Below, in pieces: positions 1 through 11,068 of a stretch of 64,000 nt of DNA (position 1 is the first letter of the stretch; the number at the start of each line of letters is the position of its first letter). The stretch covers positions 212,911,253 through 212,975,252 of the forward strand of contig OV884060.1 in assembly GCA_930367215.1 (NCBI GenBank), read 5' to 3'. Position numbers and translations under genes: made by a program. The stretch comes from Pollenia angustigena. Its lineage: Eukaryota > Arthropoda > Insecta > Diptera > Polleniidae. The notes below the pieces were generated by a model. That model did no database searches, was not told the DNA's origin, and was given only the letters and a program-made list of their open reading frames with translations.

Positions 1-793
1 GAATTTTCTTAAAAAAACTGATTATCAGTTTGTTAATTAAACAAACAAAAAAAAAAAAAAAAAAAAAATTTGAATGAAAACCTTAAACTAATTAGTTCTT
101 AAACAATAGCTTTTGTAATTGTCTTGACAAACTTACCTTAAATTAACAAAAAAAAAAAAAAAAAAAACCACCAATAGTAATTCATTTAATTAGCCATTGT
201 TTTGTTGTTGGCATTGTTGGCAAGCAAACATTCTTGAAAGTTTTTTTTAGTTAAATTTGTACTTGAAGTTAAATTTGTTGTTTGAATTTTGCGATTTTGA
301 CCAAATTATGTCAAACAAGTTGGCACGGCACGTCTTATGGCCCACGTTTTAAAACGCATTCCAAAATGTGTGTTAAACACTAAAAAATACTAAGCTTTAA
401 TGTATTATGGTGTTTTAAGTTTTTAATGAATATTAATGACCAAATTCAAATAAATATGGCAACAATTTTAATTTTCAATTGTTGTTTAACTAGTAAGAAA
501 CTAATATTAACAAAAAAAATTATTTAAATATGCAAAACATTTACACAATAGGCAAAGTTACAAACAAAAATTAATTTCTTTTCTTTTTATTATAATTTCA
601 CTTTGAATTTTTGAATATTTGAATATTTTCAAAATTCTTAAAAAGGCAAAAGAAATTGAAAGTTTATTCCAAGAATTTAAATTATTGCAAATTAATATTT
701 TTATAGCAAATATTGCCAGACTATATTTATTTAACTGTCAATACTCCTTAATTAATACAATATTGTTTTGTCTGCAAGCTTCACTCAAAGCAA
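1..793. other. AT-rich non-coding stretch
   Basis: Contains A-tracts (about 48-68 and 149-167) and no open frame with recognisable protein character. I see no RNA gene and no inverted-repeat element here. Confidence 0.5.
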
Positions 794-921
794 TCACCCC
801 TATCGTATATAAAAATTCCTTGGGAGTTTTTTCCCTTTTCCCATTTTTACAATTGAATAAACATAGGAAAAATGGAAAAAGGGAAAAACTCCCAAGGAAA
901 TTTTATTCACGATGGGGGTGA
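794..921. mobile_element. Foldback MITE, 128 bp
   Basis: The left end TCACCCC pairs with the right end GGGGGTGA. Further in, CCTTGGGAGTTTTTTCCC pairs with GGGAAAAACTCCCAAGG, so nearly the whole element folds into one hairpin. It encodes nothing. The structure is that of a non-autonomous inverted-repeat element; the superfamily is unknown. Confidence 0.6.
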
Positions 922-1584
922 ATATGTAAAAAATCAACGAAATGAAAAATGGACCAACGTAAAAGAAAAATGGCCCAAAAAATAAAAACGGAAATTATGT
1001 GTATCTAAAATGATGCAAAACGTAAAAAAAAAAAAATTACTTTAAATCACAAATTTAAACTTAAATTTTTTTTTTAATAATTCTTATAAAGTAGTTTTTA
1101 ACCAACATACATACATGCCTGAAACTTAAAATCCCGAATCCCAAATTTCGAATTTTTAAGTCCGGACAAATTAAAGCTTTTCTTGATAGCCAGCCTTCGG
1201 TCCTGCGCAAGGATTTCTTCTTTTTAGTATAACAAACACTGGCTTCGCTTACTAAAGTTTTTCTGCATAGCGGACCTTCAGCCGGGCGCAGGACCGAATT
1301 CAGAAGCCCGAATATAGAAGATAGCGAAACCGGTGTTTGTTATATCATAGAGGAGAAACCCTAGAGCAGTTTTAGAAAGCGATTCAGGATTTTTGAATCC
1401 CGATTTCAATGATTATTTTAATGAATAATAAAGGGATACAACTTTTTTACAATTTTTGAAAATATCAAAATGGCCCTATCCATACCATATAGTGCATAAA
1501 AAAACAATAAGAACTGCATCTTTAGATTTTCGATATCGTTAAAAAAGGTTCCGCGTCAAATGCAATTAAGTTTGGGATCATTAA

Positions 1585-1760
1585 TAATGCATTTACACCT
1601 ACACCATAAACAGTTTATAAGTTGTTTATGGTAATAAACTAGTTTGGGAAACTTATTTATCCATACAAACCATAAACAGGTTTGTAACTAGCTTTTAAGA
1701 TAAACTAGTTACAAACAACCGATTTTTGCTAATGCAACTCTGTTTTTTCAAAATTGCATA
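1585..1760. mobile_element. Partial PIF/Harbinger-like MITE (same family as 19197-19748)
   Basis: Starts with the terminal sequence GCATTTACACCTAC and continues with CATAAACA, TAAACTAGTTT and GTTTGTAACTAG blocks that match, in reverse orientation, the right half of the complete element at 19197-19748. Only one terminus is present, so this is a truncated copy. Confidence 0.6.
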
Positions 1761-3692
1761 TGTGACCCTTGGTACAACATTTGGTTTTCAGATCATTGTT
1801 ACAATAAAAATGACTTCGAATCCTGAAACAAATCATTATCGGGCTTTACTAATGCTCAGATATGCTTTCTAAGACATTGGGTGAAAGATGAATCAAGAAA
1901 TCCAAAAACACAAAGCAGCAACATTTGTGCGGAACGCGCCATCAAAGTCGTACAAGATATATTCCCGCAATGCAAATCAACAGGAACTCTTAATCTAAAG
2001 TTAATTTCACTTAACAAAGATAGCTTTTAGATTGTAATTTTGATTATATTCATATAATTACAGTAAGAAATAGTTAAATAATTATAAAATAAAAAATTTT
2101 GAAAAAAAACAATTTAAAGGGCTTTCAGAAATCGGCTTCGACGCGGAACTTTTTTGTTCCGAAATGACCTGAGGAAACATTTTTCGATTTCAGCACAACA
2201 TCGGCTACAGCGTGGTGATAGGGCCTTATTTTGGTTAAACCCCTAATATACACTGATAGAAAAGGCGACATAACGCTGATGTATTTTGACATCGGTACTA
2301 TGACAAGTGTGTTCGTTTTTGATTCCAAGACACTTCATCATTGTGATGTCAGCTTTAACATAATTTGGCCAAATTGTCATCAGGGTCAAAAATTTAGGCT
2401 GATTTCGTAAACGCAGTATTGCAAAACATCACTAAAAACAAATAAAAACAATATACGAATTTCGCAACCGTTGTGCAGTGAACAGTTACCATGCTATAAT
2501 GATCTCAAAGCATTGCCTACAGAAAAGTTGTTGTTTTTATGAAGCTATTCCTTTTATATACTGCGCTTCTGAAGTCAGCCTGAGTTATGTCATCAAAGAG
2601 ATGACACATACTATAGTATATCAATTTCTGAATACAAAAGTTGTTTTACTAGATCTTTTAGTCATTTTTTTACTATCTCATTCAGAATTTGTCAAAATAA
2701 GAAAACGAAAAATAGCCCAATAATGATTTGCAACTATGTTAAAACCTAATTATTACCCAATAATAACTAAAAATTGCCCGAAAAAAATGTGTGATATTTC
2801 CTATGCAAAATCACCCGAATTTGTTTTGAAAATTCTTTTGTTTTGGTTGATTTTGCTGGCAGCCTCTTGTTTTACCATAAATAACCGGAAGTTTTTTTAA
2901 ACCAAATAAATCTTAAACATAATTATTGTTTGTGCATAAAAAGTCAATTATCTACGAGTATAATGCTAAAATAGCTAAAGTGAATGTTGAAATAAACTTA
3001 AATTTATTGAAATCTTATAAATGTGAAAAAACTTCATCAAGGTTTTAAAGTGTTAAACATAAAAATACACATTTTTATAGGCCACCACTCGTAACAGAAA
3101 TAAAAAAACCCCATTTCGTCTAAAAAACGCTATATGCGTTTAATATCTGACTTATAACTATAAAAGCGTATAATGTGTACTATAAAATGTTGTTGTATAT
3201 ATATAAAAATAGTCAACAATTGTGTATAAAATCTATTATACTTGATTGTATATTTCAGTTACAACTCATTAGCATTTCTCAGTTAACTTGTCAATTTTTC
3301 AAAAAATGAAAACAAAACTCATAATAACAATAAACTTCAAGGTAAACATTCTAAAACGATTAAATACAATTTTATTTAATAAAACTTTAAATATCATTTT
3401 GATTCTGAAAATTTTCTAATTGAATTCATAAAGAACAATTAAATATGTTAAAACAAAGTTTTCGTGTGAAAAGTGGCCTTTTGTTCAAATAGTGAATTTT
3501 TAGTGAAAATTGCAAAAATAAAAAGTTAGTAGTGCAAAAGCAATAACTTACTTGTTCTATAAAAAGTCAGTTTTTGAAAGTGTTTTTTATACGGGACTAC
3601 CTGGAACAAAAATCCCAGAAAAATTTGTGCAGGAATTCCAGGGATTTTTTATTTAACTGTGGCAACCTTACTGCTGATATACTTGTAAATAT
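1761..3692. other. AT-rich intergenic stretch, no supported gene
   Basis: Open frames occur (for example minus 2328-2125 and plus 2478-2723), but neither resembles a protein family I recognise, and neither has flanking splice or translation signals that persuade me. No inverted-repeat element was seen. Confidence 0.4.
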
Positions 3693-3834
3693 GTGCCGGC
3701 TCACACACGTCAAGTTTGACTCGTCAAGTCTTGAGTTTTTAGGAGAGAGGGGAAATGAAATGGCATTCTCTTTTCCCTTCTCTCCTAAAAACTCAAGACT
3801 TGACGAGTCAAACTTGACGTGTGTGAACCGGCAC
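3693..3834. mobile_element. Foldback MITE with 3-bp target duplication
   Basis: A 142-bp hairpin. The ends are GTGCCGGC and GCCGGCAC (the outer arms carry a single difference, GGC versus ACC), followed inward by long arms containing CACACACGTCAAGTTTGACT and CTCAAGTCTTGACGAG-type sequence. It is flanked by TAT on both sides (3690-3692 and 3835-3837). A second copy lies at 10919-11060, which confirms a dispersed family. Confidence 0.8.
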
Positions 3835-4682
3835 TATGTTATGTCAAGAAATATACTTTAATTAAAAAAAAAATTTCAAATAAGTAAAAGAGGAGAAAAA
3901 ATTTACATAATTTTTAATTTTTTTACAGACCCATTTTTATTTTATTAAAACTAAAAAAAACTTTAATGATTTTTTCTGCAGAACAGCAGCATAAAAGATT
4001 TTTGATAAGATTCTTAAAATGCAGTAAATACTATTTCTGTAAGAGATGATCAAAAAAGTGAAATATTAACATTAAAGAAAATTTTGAATGCATCGAGACG
4101 GAAGATATTCAGCTCGACGACGACCGTAATAAAGCTGAGTATCTTCCGCCTCGTGTCGATTCACCTCTGTGTGCATTCTGTGCTTTGCATATAAAGAACT
4201 GAAATTTTTTATTTTTTTACTAACGCTTAATGTATTGATAAACTTATTAAATAGATAGATCTCGTTAATTGTTATTTGCTCAAATAAATTATAATTTGCA
4301 CCGTTTTATATTACGCGGGAATTCCAGGGAAATTGAAAAATATCTGTGTCCTTTTGACAAAACATCTTAAGTCAATTTAAAAAAGTTGAAAAAAATGCTG
4401 TTAATTATGTATATGAATTTTCCTTCAGAAAACATTTTTGTTTACGATTTTAAAATTTTGTATTATAAACGAAATTTTTCTTTAATTTTGGTTTATTTAT
4501 TATTTGATAAAAATTATTTTTTCACCGAGTTTTTTTTAAAACTTTTTTTGCTATCCTATCTCGACTTAAGATGTTTTGTCAAAATGCCACAGATATGTAG
4601 ATCCCGTTTTCCGGGTAAATGAAAAAGTCAGGAAAAAGAAAAACTCTAGTTTTTGTGTAAATGTTAATTTTTGTGTAAATGA
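3835..4682. other. AT-rich stretch with a short hairpin
   Basis: At about 4091-4161, ATCGAGACGGAAGATATTCA pairs imperfectly with TGAGTATCTTCCGCCTCGTG, a possible tiny foldback remnant. I see no gene. Confidence 0.35.
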
Positions 4683-5284
4683 CAGGGACCGTGAATTACA
4701 GTTATCCAGATAATTTAAACTTAAAAATCTTAAAAAAAAAAGATCTCAGCTCTACAGTTAAGAGTTATATTTCAACTCGAATAAAAATCTTCAAGACTTT
4801 TTTACGTTTTTATTTTTACGATTTTATTTTTACGTTGAAAAATAACTCGAAGAAAAATATTCAAGAGTTTTATTTTTTCCGTCTAAAATCAAACTCATTT
4901 GAGGAGTTTTATTTTTTCCGTCTAAAACCAAACTCATTTCGCCGTCATAAAATGAAACTCTTTTCAAGAGTTTTATTTTTTCGTTTAAATTAAAACTCCT
5001 ATTCAGCGTTGCCAGAAGATTTGGAAGGAAAATCTTCTTTTGGCGAAAAAAAATCTTATTTTAAAGAGAAAAATCCTAAAATGTTTTATTACAAGGGCAA
5101 AAAAGTAAAAATTATTAATTTTAAGAACAATTTTTGATTTTAAGTTGAGCTGTTAATTTTTAATTTTTGATATTCTTTTAATTAGGCTTGAGTTCATCAA
5201 AGTTAATTTTCATAAATTATTTTCACTGAGGGAAGCAATTTTTACAACTTGTAATTTTTATTAAAATTTATTGATAATTTTTCT

Positions 5285-5397
5285 TGGCTGAGCTGGGATT
5301 CGAGCCGGGTTGATCTTTACATGTTTCAAGAATCACCACATTCTATCGTCGGAAGATCTTTGAGTTATACCCACTGCACCACTACGATGCCCGTTAA
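5285..5397 (-). repeat. tRNA-like SINE head (pol III promoter relic)
   Basis: On the minus strand an A-box-like TAGTGGTGCAGTGG (5370-5385) is followed by a B-box-like GGCTCGAATCCCAGC (5292-5306). The spacing is about 65 bp, longer than in a standard tRNA, and no acceptor stem closes. This suggests a tRNA-derived SINE head rather than a functional tRNA. AT-rich sequence shared with 48.6, 52.6 and 54.3 kb surrounds it. Confidence 0.55.
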
Positions 5398-5701
5398 GCC
5401 AACAGTTAAACATCAATCTTTAACCAGTAGTACTGGTGGTGCGAAATTTGCTGTAATTATCACTTTAATTTCAAATTACATGTTGCCTCCTTACCTTTCC
5501 TCTGTTTTTTCGTATTCGTTCTGTTAAGACTTTGTCTTGAAAACCTGAATACATTTGTCTATTATGTTTTTTCTTTGTCCACTATCGTCGACATTTTTAT
5601 TTGTACAAATTAAAGTACAAATGTAAACATTAGAGCTTGTGCCATAGTTATTTTAAGAACAATTTTTGAATTTTAGTTGAACTGTTAATTATTAATTTTT
5701 G

Positions 5702-5856
5702 ATATTCTTTTAATTAGGCTTGAGTTCATCAAATTTAATTTTCATTAAATTATCAATAAATTTTAATAAAAATTGCAAGTTGTAAAAATTCCTTCCCAGT
5801 GAAAATAATTTAATGAAAATTAAATTTGATGAACTCAAGCCTAATTAAAAGAATAT
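5702..5856. repeat. 155-bp palindrome, family shared with the tRNA-like elements
   Basis: ATATTCTTTTAATTAGGCTT at the left is mirrored by AAGCCTAATTAAAAGAATAT at the right; the arms continue through GAGTTCATCAAATTTAATTT. A single left arm is also present at 5168-5215, preceded by sequence duplicated at about 5648-5700. Closely related arms bound the 48569-48839 element. Confidence 0.7.
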
Positions 5857-6685
5857 ATTTTTTTGGAAAATATAACTAAAAACACAATTTTAAACTTACA
5901 ATCTAATTTTGTATATATATAATTATCCATAATAAAAAGAAATTTCTTTTAAAAAATTAATTCCAAATCCCAAAAAAATACATTTGAAATGCATTTAATT
6001 TCTAATTAATAAGAACATAAAAAAAGTCCATTTATATAAAGAAGTTTTATCGAAAGTAATTAAATTCTAATAATAGAGATGCATAAGTTTTGGGCAAAAC
6101 AATTGAAGTTTGGGAGCTATGAAGCTCATACACCATATAAAATCGAATATGTAGTCTTTAATTTTGCACATTGCTTTTTCGCATCTACCACACATTTGAT
6201 TAACTTAGTTTAACTTTTTGGTACTAAATACATGATCTTTTTTGTTCTTTAATAAATTAATCTTTATTAATATACATACATATTTTCTTTTCACAAATTG
6301 TTTTTCATCAATATTCCCAAAATGAACAACCGCAAATCTATGATGATTTTTTAATGTTTTGATGCCCTTATTGATGCATTTTAGTACAAAAGAACAAGTG
6401 TGCAATACCAATATACAATAATCTGATATAAAACCTGATTGTTTTAAAAAATTTACTGTTTAAAAAACTGTAAAAAAAAATTTATGTATGTTGTACAAAC
6501 TTAAAGTTAAAAATCTTTATTTCTAAAAACAAAAAATCTTAATATGAGAAAAAAAAATCTTCAAATCTTATTTTGTTCAAAAAATCTTCAAAAATGAGAT
6601 AAAATCTTAATTCTGGCAACGCTGCTCCTATTGTTTATTTATTTTATATTTTATTTTTTTTTACACTCTTTCTTTATTAAGTACT

Positions 6686-7500
6686 AGCTGACCCGACAGA
6701 CGTTGTCCTGTCCAAATTAGAAAAAATGTTTGCGTTCGATTTTTAAAATCCGTTAAAAAGATACGAACATTTGAAAGAAAAATTAGTCAAATCGATGGAG
6801 CCGTTTTCTGATTTTAGGTTAATCGAAAAAAGTGGGCGTTAAAGTGGGCGGGGCAAAATTTTCTTTCCGTAAAAACCTAAGTTGGACCATGGCGATGATT
6901 TAAAAAAAAATCGTCCAAATCGGTTAAGCCGTTCTCAAGTTATGCGCTTAATAGAAAAAGTGGGCGTACAAATAGGCGTGGTACACTTTTCTTTCGATGA
7001 AAACGTAAAATGGATCAATACGAACATTTAAAAGAAAAATAAGTCAAATCGATGAAGCCGTTTTTTGATGTTAGGTTAATCGAAAAAAGTGAGCTGCGCA
7101 AAATTTTCTTTCCGTAAAAACCTAAGTTTGACCATTTCAATCATTTTAAAGAAAAAATCGTTTAAATCGGTCAAGCCGTTCTCAAGTTATGCGCTTAATA
7201 AAAAAAGTGGTAAATTTTTCTTTCGATGAAAACTTAAAATGGATTAATACGAACATTTGAAAGAAAAATTTGTCAAATCGATGGAGCCGTTTTCTGATTT
7301 TAGGTAATTCGAAAAATGTAAAAATTGTCTTTTCGTATAAATCTAAGTTGGACCATGGCGCTCATTTTAAAGAAAAAGTCGTCCAAATTATAAAGATGTC
7401 ATTGGTGGTGCAATATGAAAATGGGATTTTGCCAAATCCCTCCGTCCGCAGACCGAAAATCAAATATCAGACTTCACAGTGTCACGCTCCTGAATATTGA
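6686..7500. repeat. Family C dispersed repeat (truncated)
   Basis: Opens with ACTAGCTGACCCGACAGACG and contains three or four diverged subrepeats with GATGGAGCCGTTTTCTGATT and AAGTTGGACCATGGCGAT. Similar sequence occurs at 14519-14992, and a related head at about 9263. Frames through it are degenerate. The class is not determined. Confidence 0.6.
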
Positions 7501-7960
7501 GAAGATTCTGAAGATTCCCTCAAATGAGTTTTATTTTATGAAATACTCCTCAAATGAGTTTTATTTTATGACGGCGAAATAAAACTCCTCAAAAGAGTTT
7601 TATTTTATAACGGTGAAATAAAACTTTTTTTAAGAGTTTGTTTCGACCTTTTATTTTTACGTTGAAAAATAACTGTTTTAGATGGAATTTGTTTTTTTAA
7701 TTCACAAAATAACTGTTATAAAATAACTTTTTTGAAATCACTTATTACTGTTACGGTCCCTGGTAAAGTCAGTTTTTTTTTGCAAAAACTTACTTTTTAG
7801 TTAAAAAGTCAGTTATTGTCTTAAAAAAGAATTTGCACGCAAAAAGTCAGTTTTTGTGTTAAAATTTAATTTTTGTGCAAAAATTTACTTTTTATTTAAA
7901 AATTTCCTTTTGTTGAATAGAAAATAATTTTTTTTATAAGTTTTTGTATAAAAGTTAATA

Positions 7961-8662
7961 CAGTACTTTTCGCTTATAGTCCACTACTATAGTTGCACAA
8001 CTTTTGTGGACTATAAGCGAATTTGGACTATAACCGATTTTTTTTTATAAGCCATTTTATAGATAATAAGTGAAACCTAGTATAATCCACATTTGGACTA
8101 TATAAATATTATTTTCTTCAATAAATCCACTCTTTTTAAACAAAAGAAAAGTTCATTTAAAACATAACCAAATATTGATTTATTTGGATGACGAAATCTA
8201 ACACAACATAAATATCAATTTCATAGGATCTTTGCAAGGGGTCTTCACCTGACAGTTTTTTGTTATACCAAACGTCAAAGTCTATATAAAAAAACTAATG
8301 TTTTTATGAAGTTGGACGTTTATTTAACAAAAAATTGTCAGACGAAGACACCATGTCATGAAATATAAATTGCGAAATTTGGCATTTATAATAGTTGCCA
8401 GAAAGGTAAATTAAAACATGTTGCCAGTTGATTAAAAATATATTAAAAACAGAGTGGACTATAAGCGAACATTTTTGCATGAAGAATTATATACGCAGGC
8501 TAAGAAAATGTGGCTTTTAAACGAAAATGGACTACAAGCGAAATGGACCTTAGAACAAATAATTTGTATGAAATTCGAAAAAATCTGCATGTGAATATGA
8601 CAGTTTTGGCTTATATCCGTTTTTGGCCTTTAAGCGGAATGGACTATAAGCGAAAAGTACTG
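7961..8662. mobile_element. pogo-like non-autonomous element, TA target
   Basis: A 702-bp element with inverted termini CAGTACTTTTCGCTTATAGT and ACTATAAGCGAAAAGTACTG, flanked by TA on each side (7959-7960 and 8663-8664). The CAGTA... terminus with TA duplication is typical of the pogo/Tigger branch of Tc1-mariner. The subterminal motif GGACTATAAGCGAA is repeated several times inside. A foldback element (8239-8352) is nested in it. Confidence 0.8.
8239..8352. mobile_element. Foldback MITE (same family as 21278-21412)
   Basis: Left arm GGGTCTTCACCTGACAGTTT and right arm containing AAAATTGTCAGACGAAGACA, with CAAACGTCAAAG inverted as GACGTTTATTT further in. It lies inside the pogo-like element at 7961-8662, so it inserted later. 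A better-preserved copy is at 21278-21412. Confidence 0.75.
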
Positions 8663-8664
8663 TA

Positions 8665-9262
8665 TTGTGTCTAAAAAGTCATATTTTTTGAAAAGGAAAA
8701 GTAAATTTTTGCACTTATTATCCATACGTAAAAAACTACTTTTTGTATAAAAATTAAATTCCGAAATTTTTCTTTTGTGATCAACACCATTGTTTAATAT
8801 TTATGTTATTGTGTGAGTAAAAAATATTAACGTTATTACGTCGTTGTAAAAAACATTGCATTGATCTTTAAAAATATATTTCGTTGTATTGAACTTGAAT
8901 TCAAGTTATTGTTATGAAGTCATTTATTTTAAGCAAAAAAAAAAAAAAATATACATTCACAAAAGAATTAGTGATTTTGAAAAACAAAAAACAGCACATT
9001 TCTAAGTAGGTGTTAAATAATAATAATAATTGCTTTAGTTTTAAAATTCAGTTAACAAATGTACGTAATAAATAAAGCTTTAAATTTCCAACAAACTGTA
9101 GAGTTATATAATAAAAAAGGTTATTTTCAAGATTTAAGAGCATTTGTAAATTTGCTTATAAATTGATTGAAAAAATTTTAAAAATTATTACAAAGGGGAA
9201 TCAAATTTTTTGAAACTTAAAGAAAATATTGTATATTTTGAATATTAAAATTTAGAAATAAA
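8665..9262. other. AT-rich non-coding stretch
   Basis: Low-complexity A/T sequence with poly-A near 8936-8949. No gene or inverted-repeat element was seen. Confidence 0.4.
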
Positions 9263-10505
9263 CTACATAGCTAGCCCGGCAAACGTTGTTTTGCCATATA
9301 ACTTATTTCTTTCAGATGTTACAGTGTCTGCATGCCAAATTTTAAGAAAACCTGTTGATTAGTTAAGAAAATAATAAAAATTATAGGCTTTAGTTTTTTC
9401 CAGTTGTTGCACTATTTGCCCGCCAAATTGCAGAGAAATCAGTTCATTAGTTAAGAAGATAAAGGGAGGTGGAGCTTTTACTCCTCATGGCGTATTTAAT
9501 GCCCTTTCTTTTTCGATGTAACAGTGTCTGCATGGCAAATTTTAAGAAAACCGGTTGATTAGTTAAGAAAATATAGGGAAGTGAGTTTTTACCCGCCTGC
9601 TTCACGCTTAATAATAAAAACTATAGGCTATAGTACTTCCCAGCTGTAAAACTATTCGGCTGCGAAATTTCGAGAAGATATTGGGAGGGGGAGCTTTTAC
9701 CCTTCTTGCCCTATTTCACATTCTATTCCCTATTTCCTTTCAGATGCATGCCAAATTTTAAGAAAACCCGCTCAAAACCTTAAAAGATATAGGGAAGGGG
9801 AGCTTTTACCGCTATTGCCCTATTCCGTATTTCCTTTCAGATGTTACAGTGTCTGCATGCCAAATTTTAAGAAACCCGGTTGATTAGTTTAAAAGATTGG
9901 GGAGAGGGAGCTTTTACCTCTAATGCCCTATTTCACGCCCTAAATAATAACAATTTGAGGCTATAGTTCTTTCCAGATGTTACACTATTTTCCTGCAAAA
10001 TTCCAAGAAAATCGGTAGATTTGTTAAGCAGATATAGGGAGGGGAAGCTTTTACTCCTCTTGCCCTATTTCACTCCTTAGTCCCTATTTTTTTTCAGATG
10101 TTACAGTGCCTGCATGCCAAATTTTAAGAAAACAGGTTGATCAGGTTAGCAAATATAGGGAGGGGGAGCTTATGCCCTATTTTGCGCCCTCTAGCGATAT
10201 AAAATATACTCTACTACCTATTCTCATGCCTAACAAAAACACATACAAAATTTCATAAAAATGAGTCAACCCGTTTCGCAGGATTTCAAAATGGAGGGCA
10301 TTTTTTTGACATTTGTATGGGAATATATAGGAAAATCTAAATGCCATATCTCCGGAACCACTGGGTCGATTTCGTGCAAACTTTACATAAACCATCTACA
10401 GACTATCCCCAACGTGCCCCAACGTTTTTGTTGAAATCGGTCTACCCGTTTTCGCAGTTAGTGGTGACATCAAAGTGTACACTTCTTTTTATATATATAT
10501 AGATA
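9263..10505. repeat. Family C dispersed repeat, long copy with internal tandem units
   Basis: Starts CTAGCCCGGCAAACGTTGTT and ends in a TATATATATAG tract. The body consists of diverged units of about 100-260 bp. The landmark CAGTGTCTGCATG occurs at 9322, 9522, 9847 and, with one change, 10104, with a partial unit at 9746. Each unit includes a GGGAGCTTTTACC-like and a TGCCCTATTTC-like segment. The minus-strand open frame across its right end is a property of the repeat, not a gene. Confidence 0.7.
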
Positions 10506-10918
10506 CCATAAATTGAAGAAATATTTTTAATTCGATAACGATAAATTTACATTGTTATTGTTTTCAATATTTTAAAAATTTCATAATATATATGTATTTT
10601 GCAAAAAAATAATCATGACTTTCAAATAATAAAGAACCTGTTTTGAAATATTTATTATTACACTTTACGAAATTATAATATGGTGACTATAAAAAAATTA
10701 TAAAAAATAGTGAAAAAGAAAATGATATAAATTACTTTAAAGAACAGTAAGAAAATCTTACACACTTGGGCCACTTTTTTTTCACTTAGTTCAAAAACTG
10801 TTTGGTTAAAAACATTAAATTTATTTTAAGGGCCTCTTTTTTTTCCAAACAAACAATAATATGTTTTATGAAACGAGGGGTTATGTCTAAGGCAAACGCT
10901 CAATTTTTTAGGAAGAAA
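10506..10918. other. AT-rich non-coding stretch
   Basis: No recognisable gene, RNA or inverted repeat; poly-T near 10829-10840. Confidence 0.4.
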
Positions 10919-11060
10919 GTGCCGGTTCACACACGTTAAGTTTGATTTGTCAAGTCTTGAGCTTTTAGGAGAGATGGGAAAAGAGAATACCATTTCTTCT
11001 CCCCTCTCTCCTAAAAACTCAAGACTTGACGAGTCAAATTTGACGTATGTGAATCGGCAC
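10919..11060. mobile_element. Foldback MITE, second copy of the 3693-3834 family
   Basis: Arms GTGCCGGTTCACACACGTTA and ACGTATGTGAATCGGCAC enclose GTCAAGTCTTGAG and CTCAAGACTTGAC. AAA flanks both ends, again consistent with a 3-bp target duplication. It directly abuts the next MITE. Confidence 0.8.
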
Positions 11061-11068
11061 AAAGCTAT

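Larger units (their letters stand above)
5004..6624. mobile_element. Non-autonomous hAT-like element with exact 8-bp duplication
   Basis: Begins CAGCGTTGCCAGAA and ends TTCTGGCAACGCTG, a perfect 14-bp terminal inverted repeat. The 8 bases CTCCTATT occur immediately outside both ends (4996-5003 and 6625-6632), the signature of hAT-superfamily insertion. It is nested in the 4683-7762 element. The interior carries a tRNA-like SINE head and a 155-bp palindrome and no transposase. Confidence 0.85.
4683..7762. mobile_element. hAT-like inverted-repeat element, interrupted
   Basis: Termini CAGGGACCGTGA and its inverse ACGGTCCCTG. Subterminal arms at both ends are built from repeated GAGTTTTATTTT blocks (about 4865-4995 and 7505-7650). 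The flanks GTAAATGA and GTAAAGTC agree at only five of eight positions, so the target duplication is imperfect. The interior holds a second hAT-like element (5004-6624) and a family C fragment (about 6686-7500). No transposase frame survives. Confidence 0.6.

Noticed and set aside
2125..2328. Minus-strand open frame of 67 codons with protein-like composition (RGLTKIRPYHHAV)
   Set aside because: No family recognised, no splice context, and upstream sequence is repeat-rich; could be a transposon relic but cannot be assigned.
9263..10505. CRISPR-like array because of regularly repeated units
   Set aside because: Units are long, diverged and lack unique spacers; the genome is eukaryotic and the sequence is a dispersed repeat with internal tandem units.
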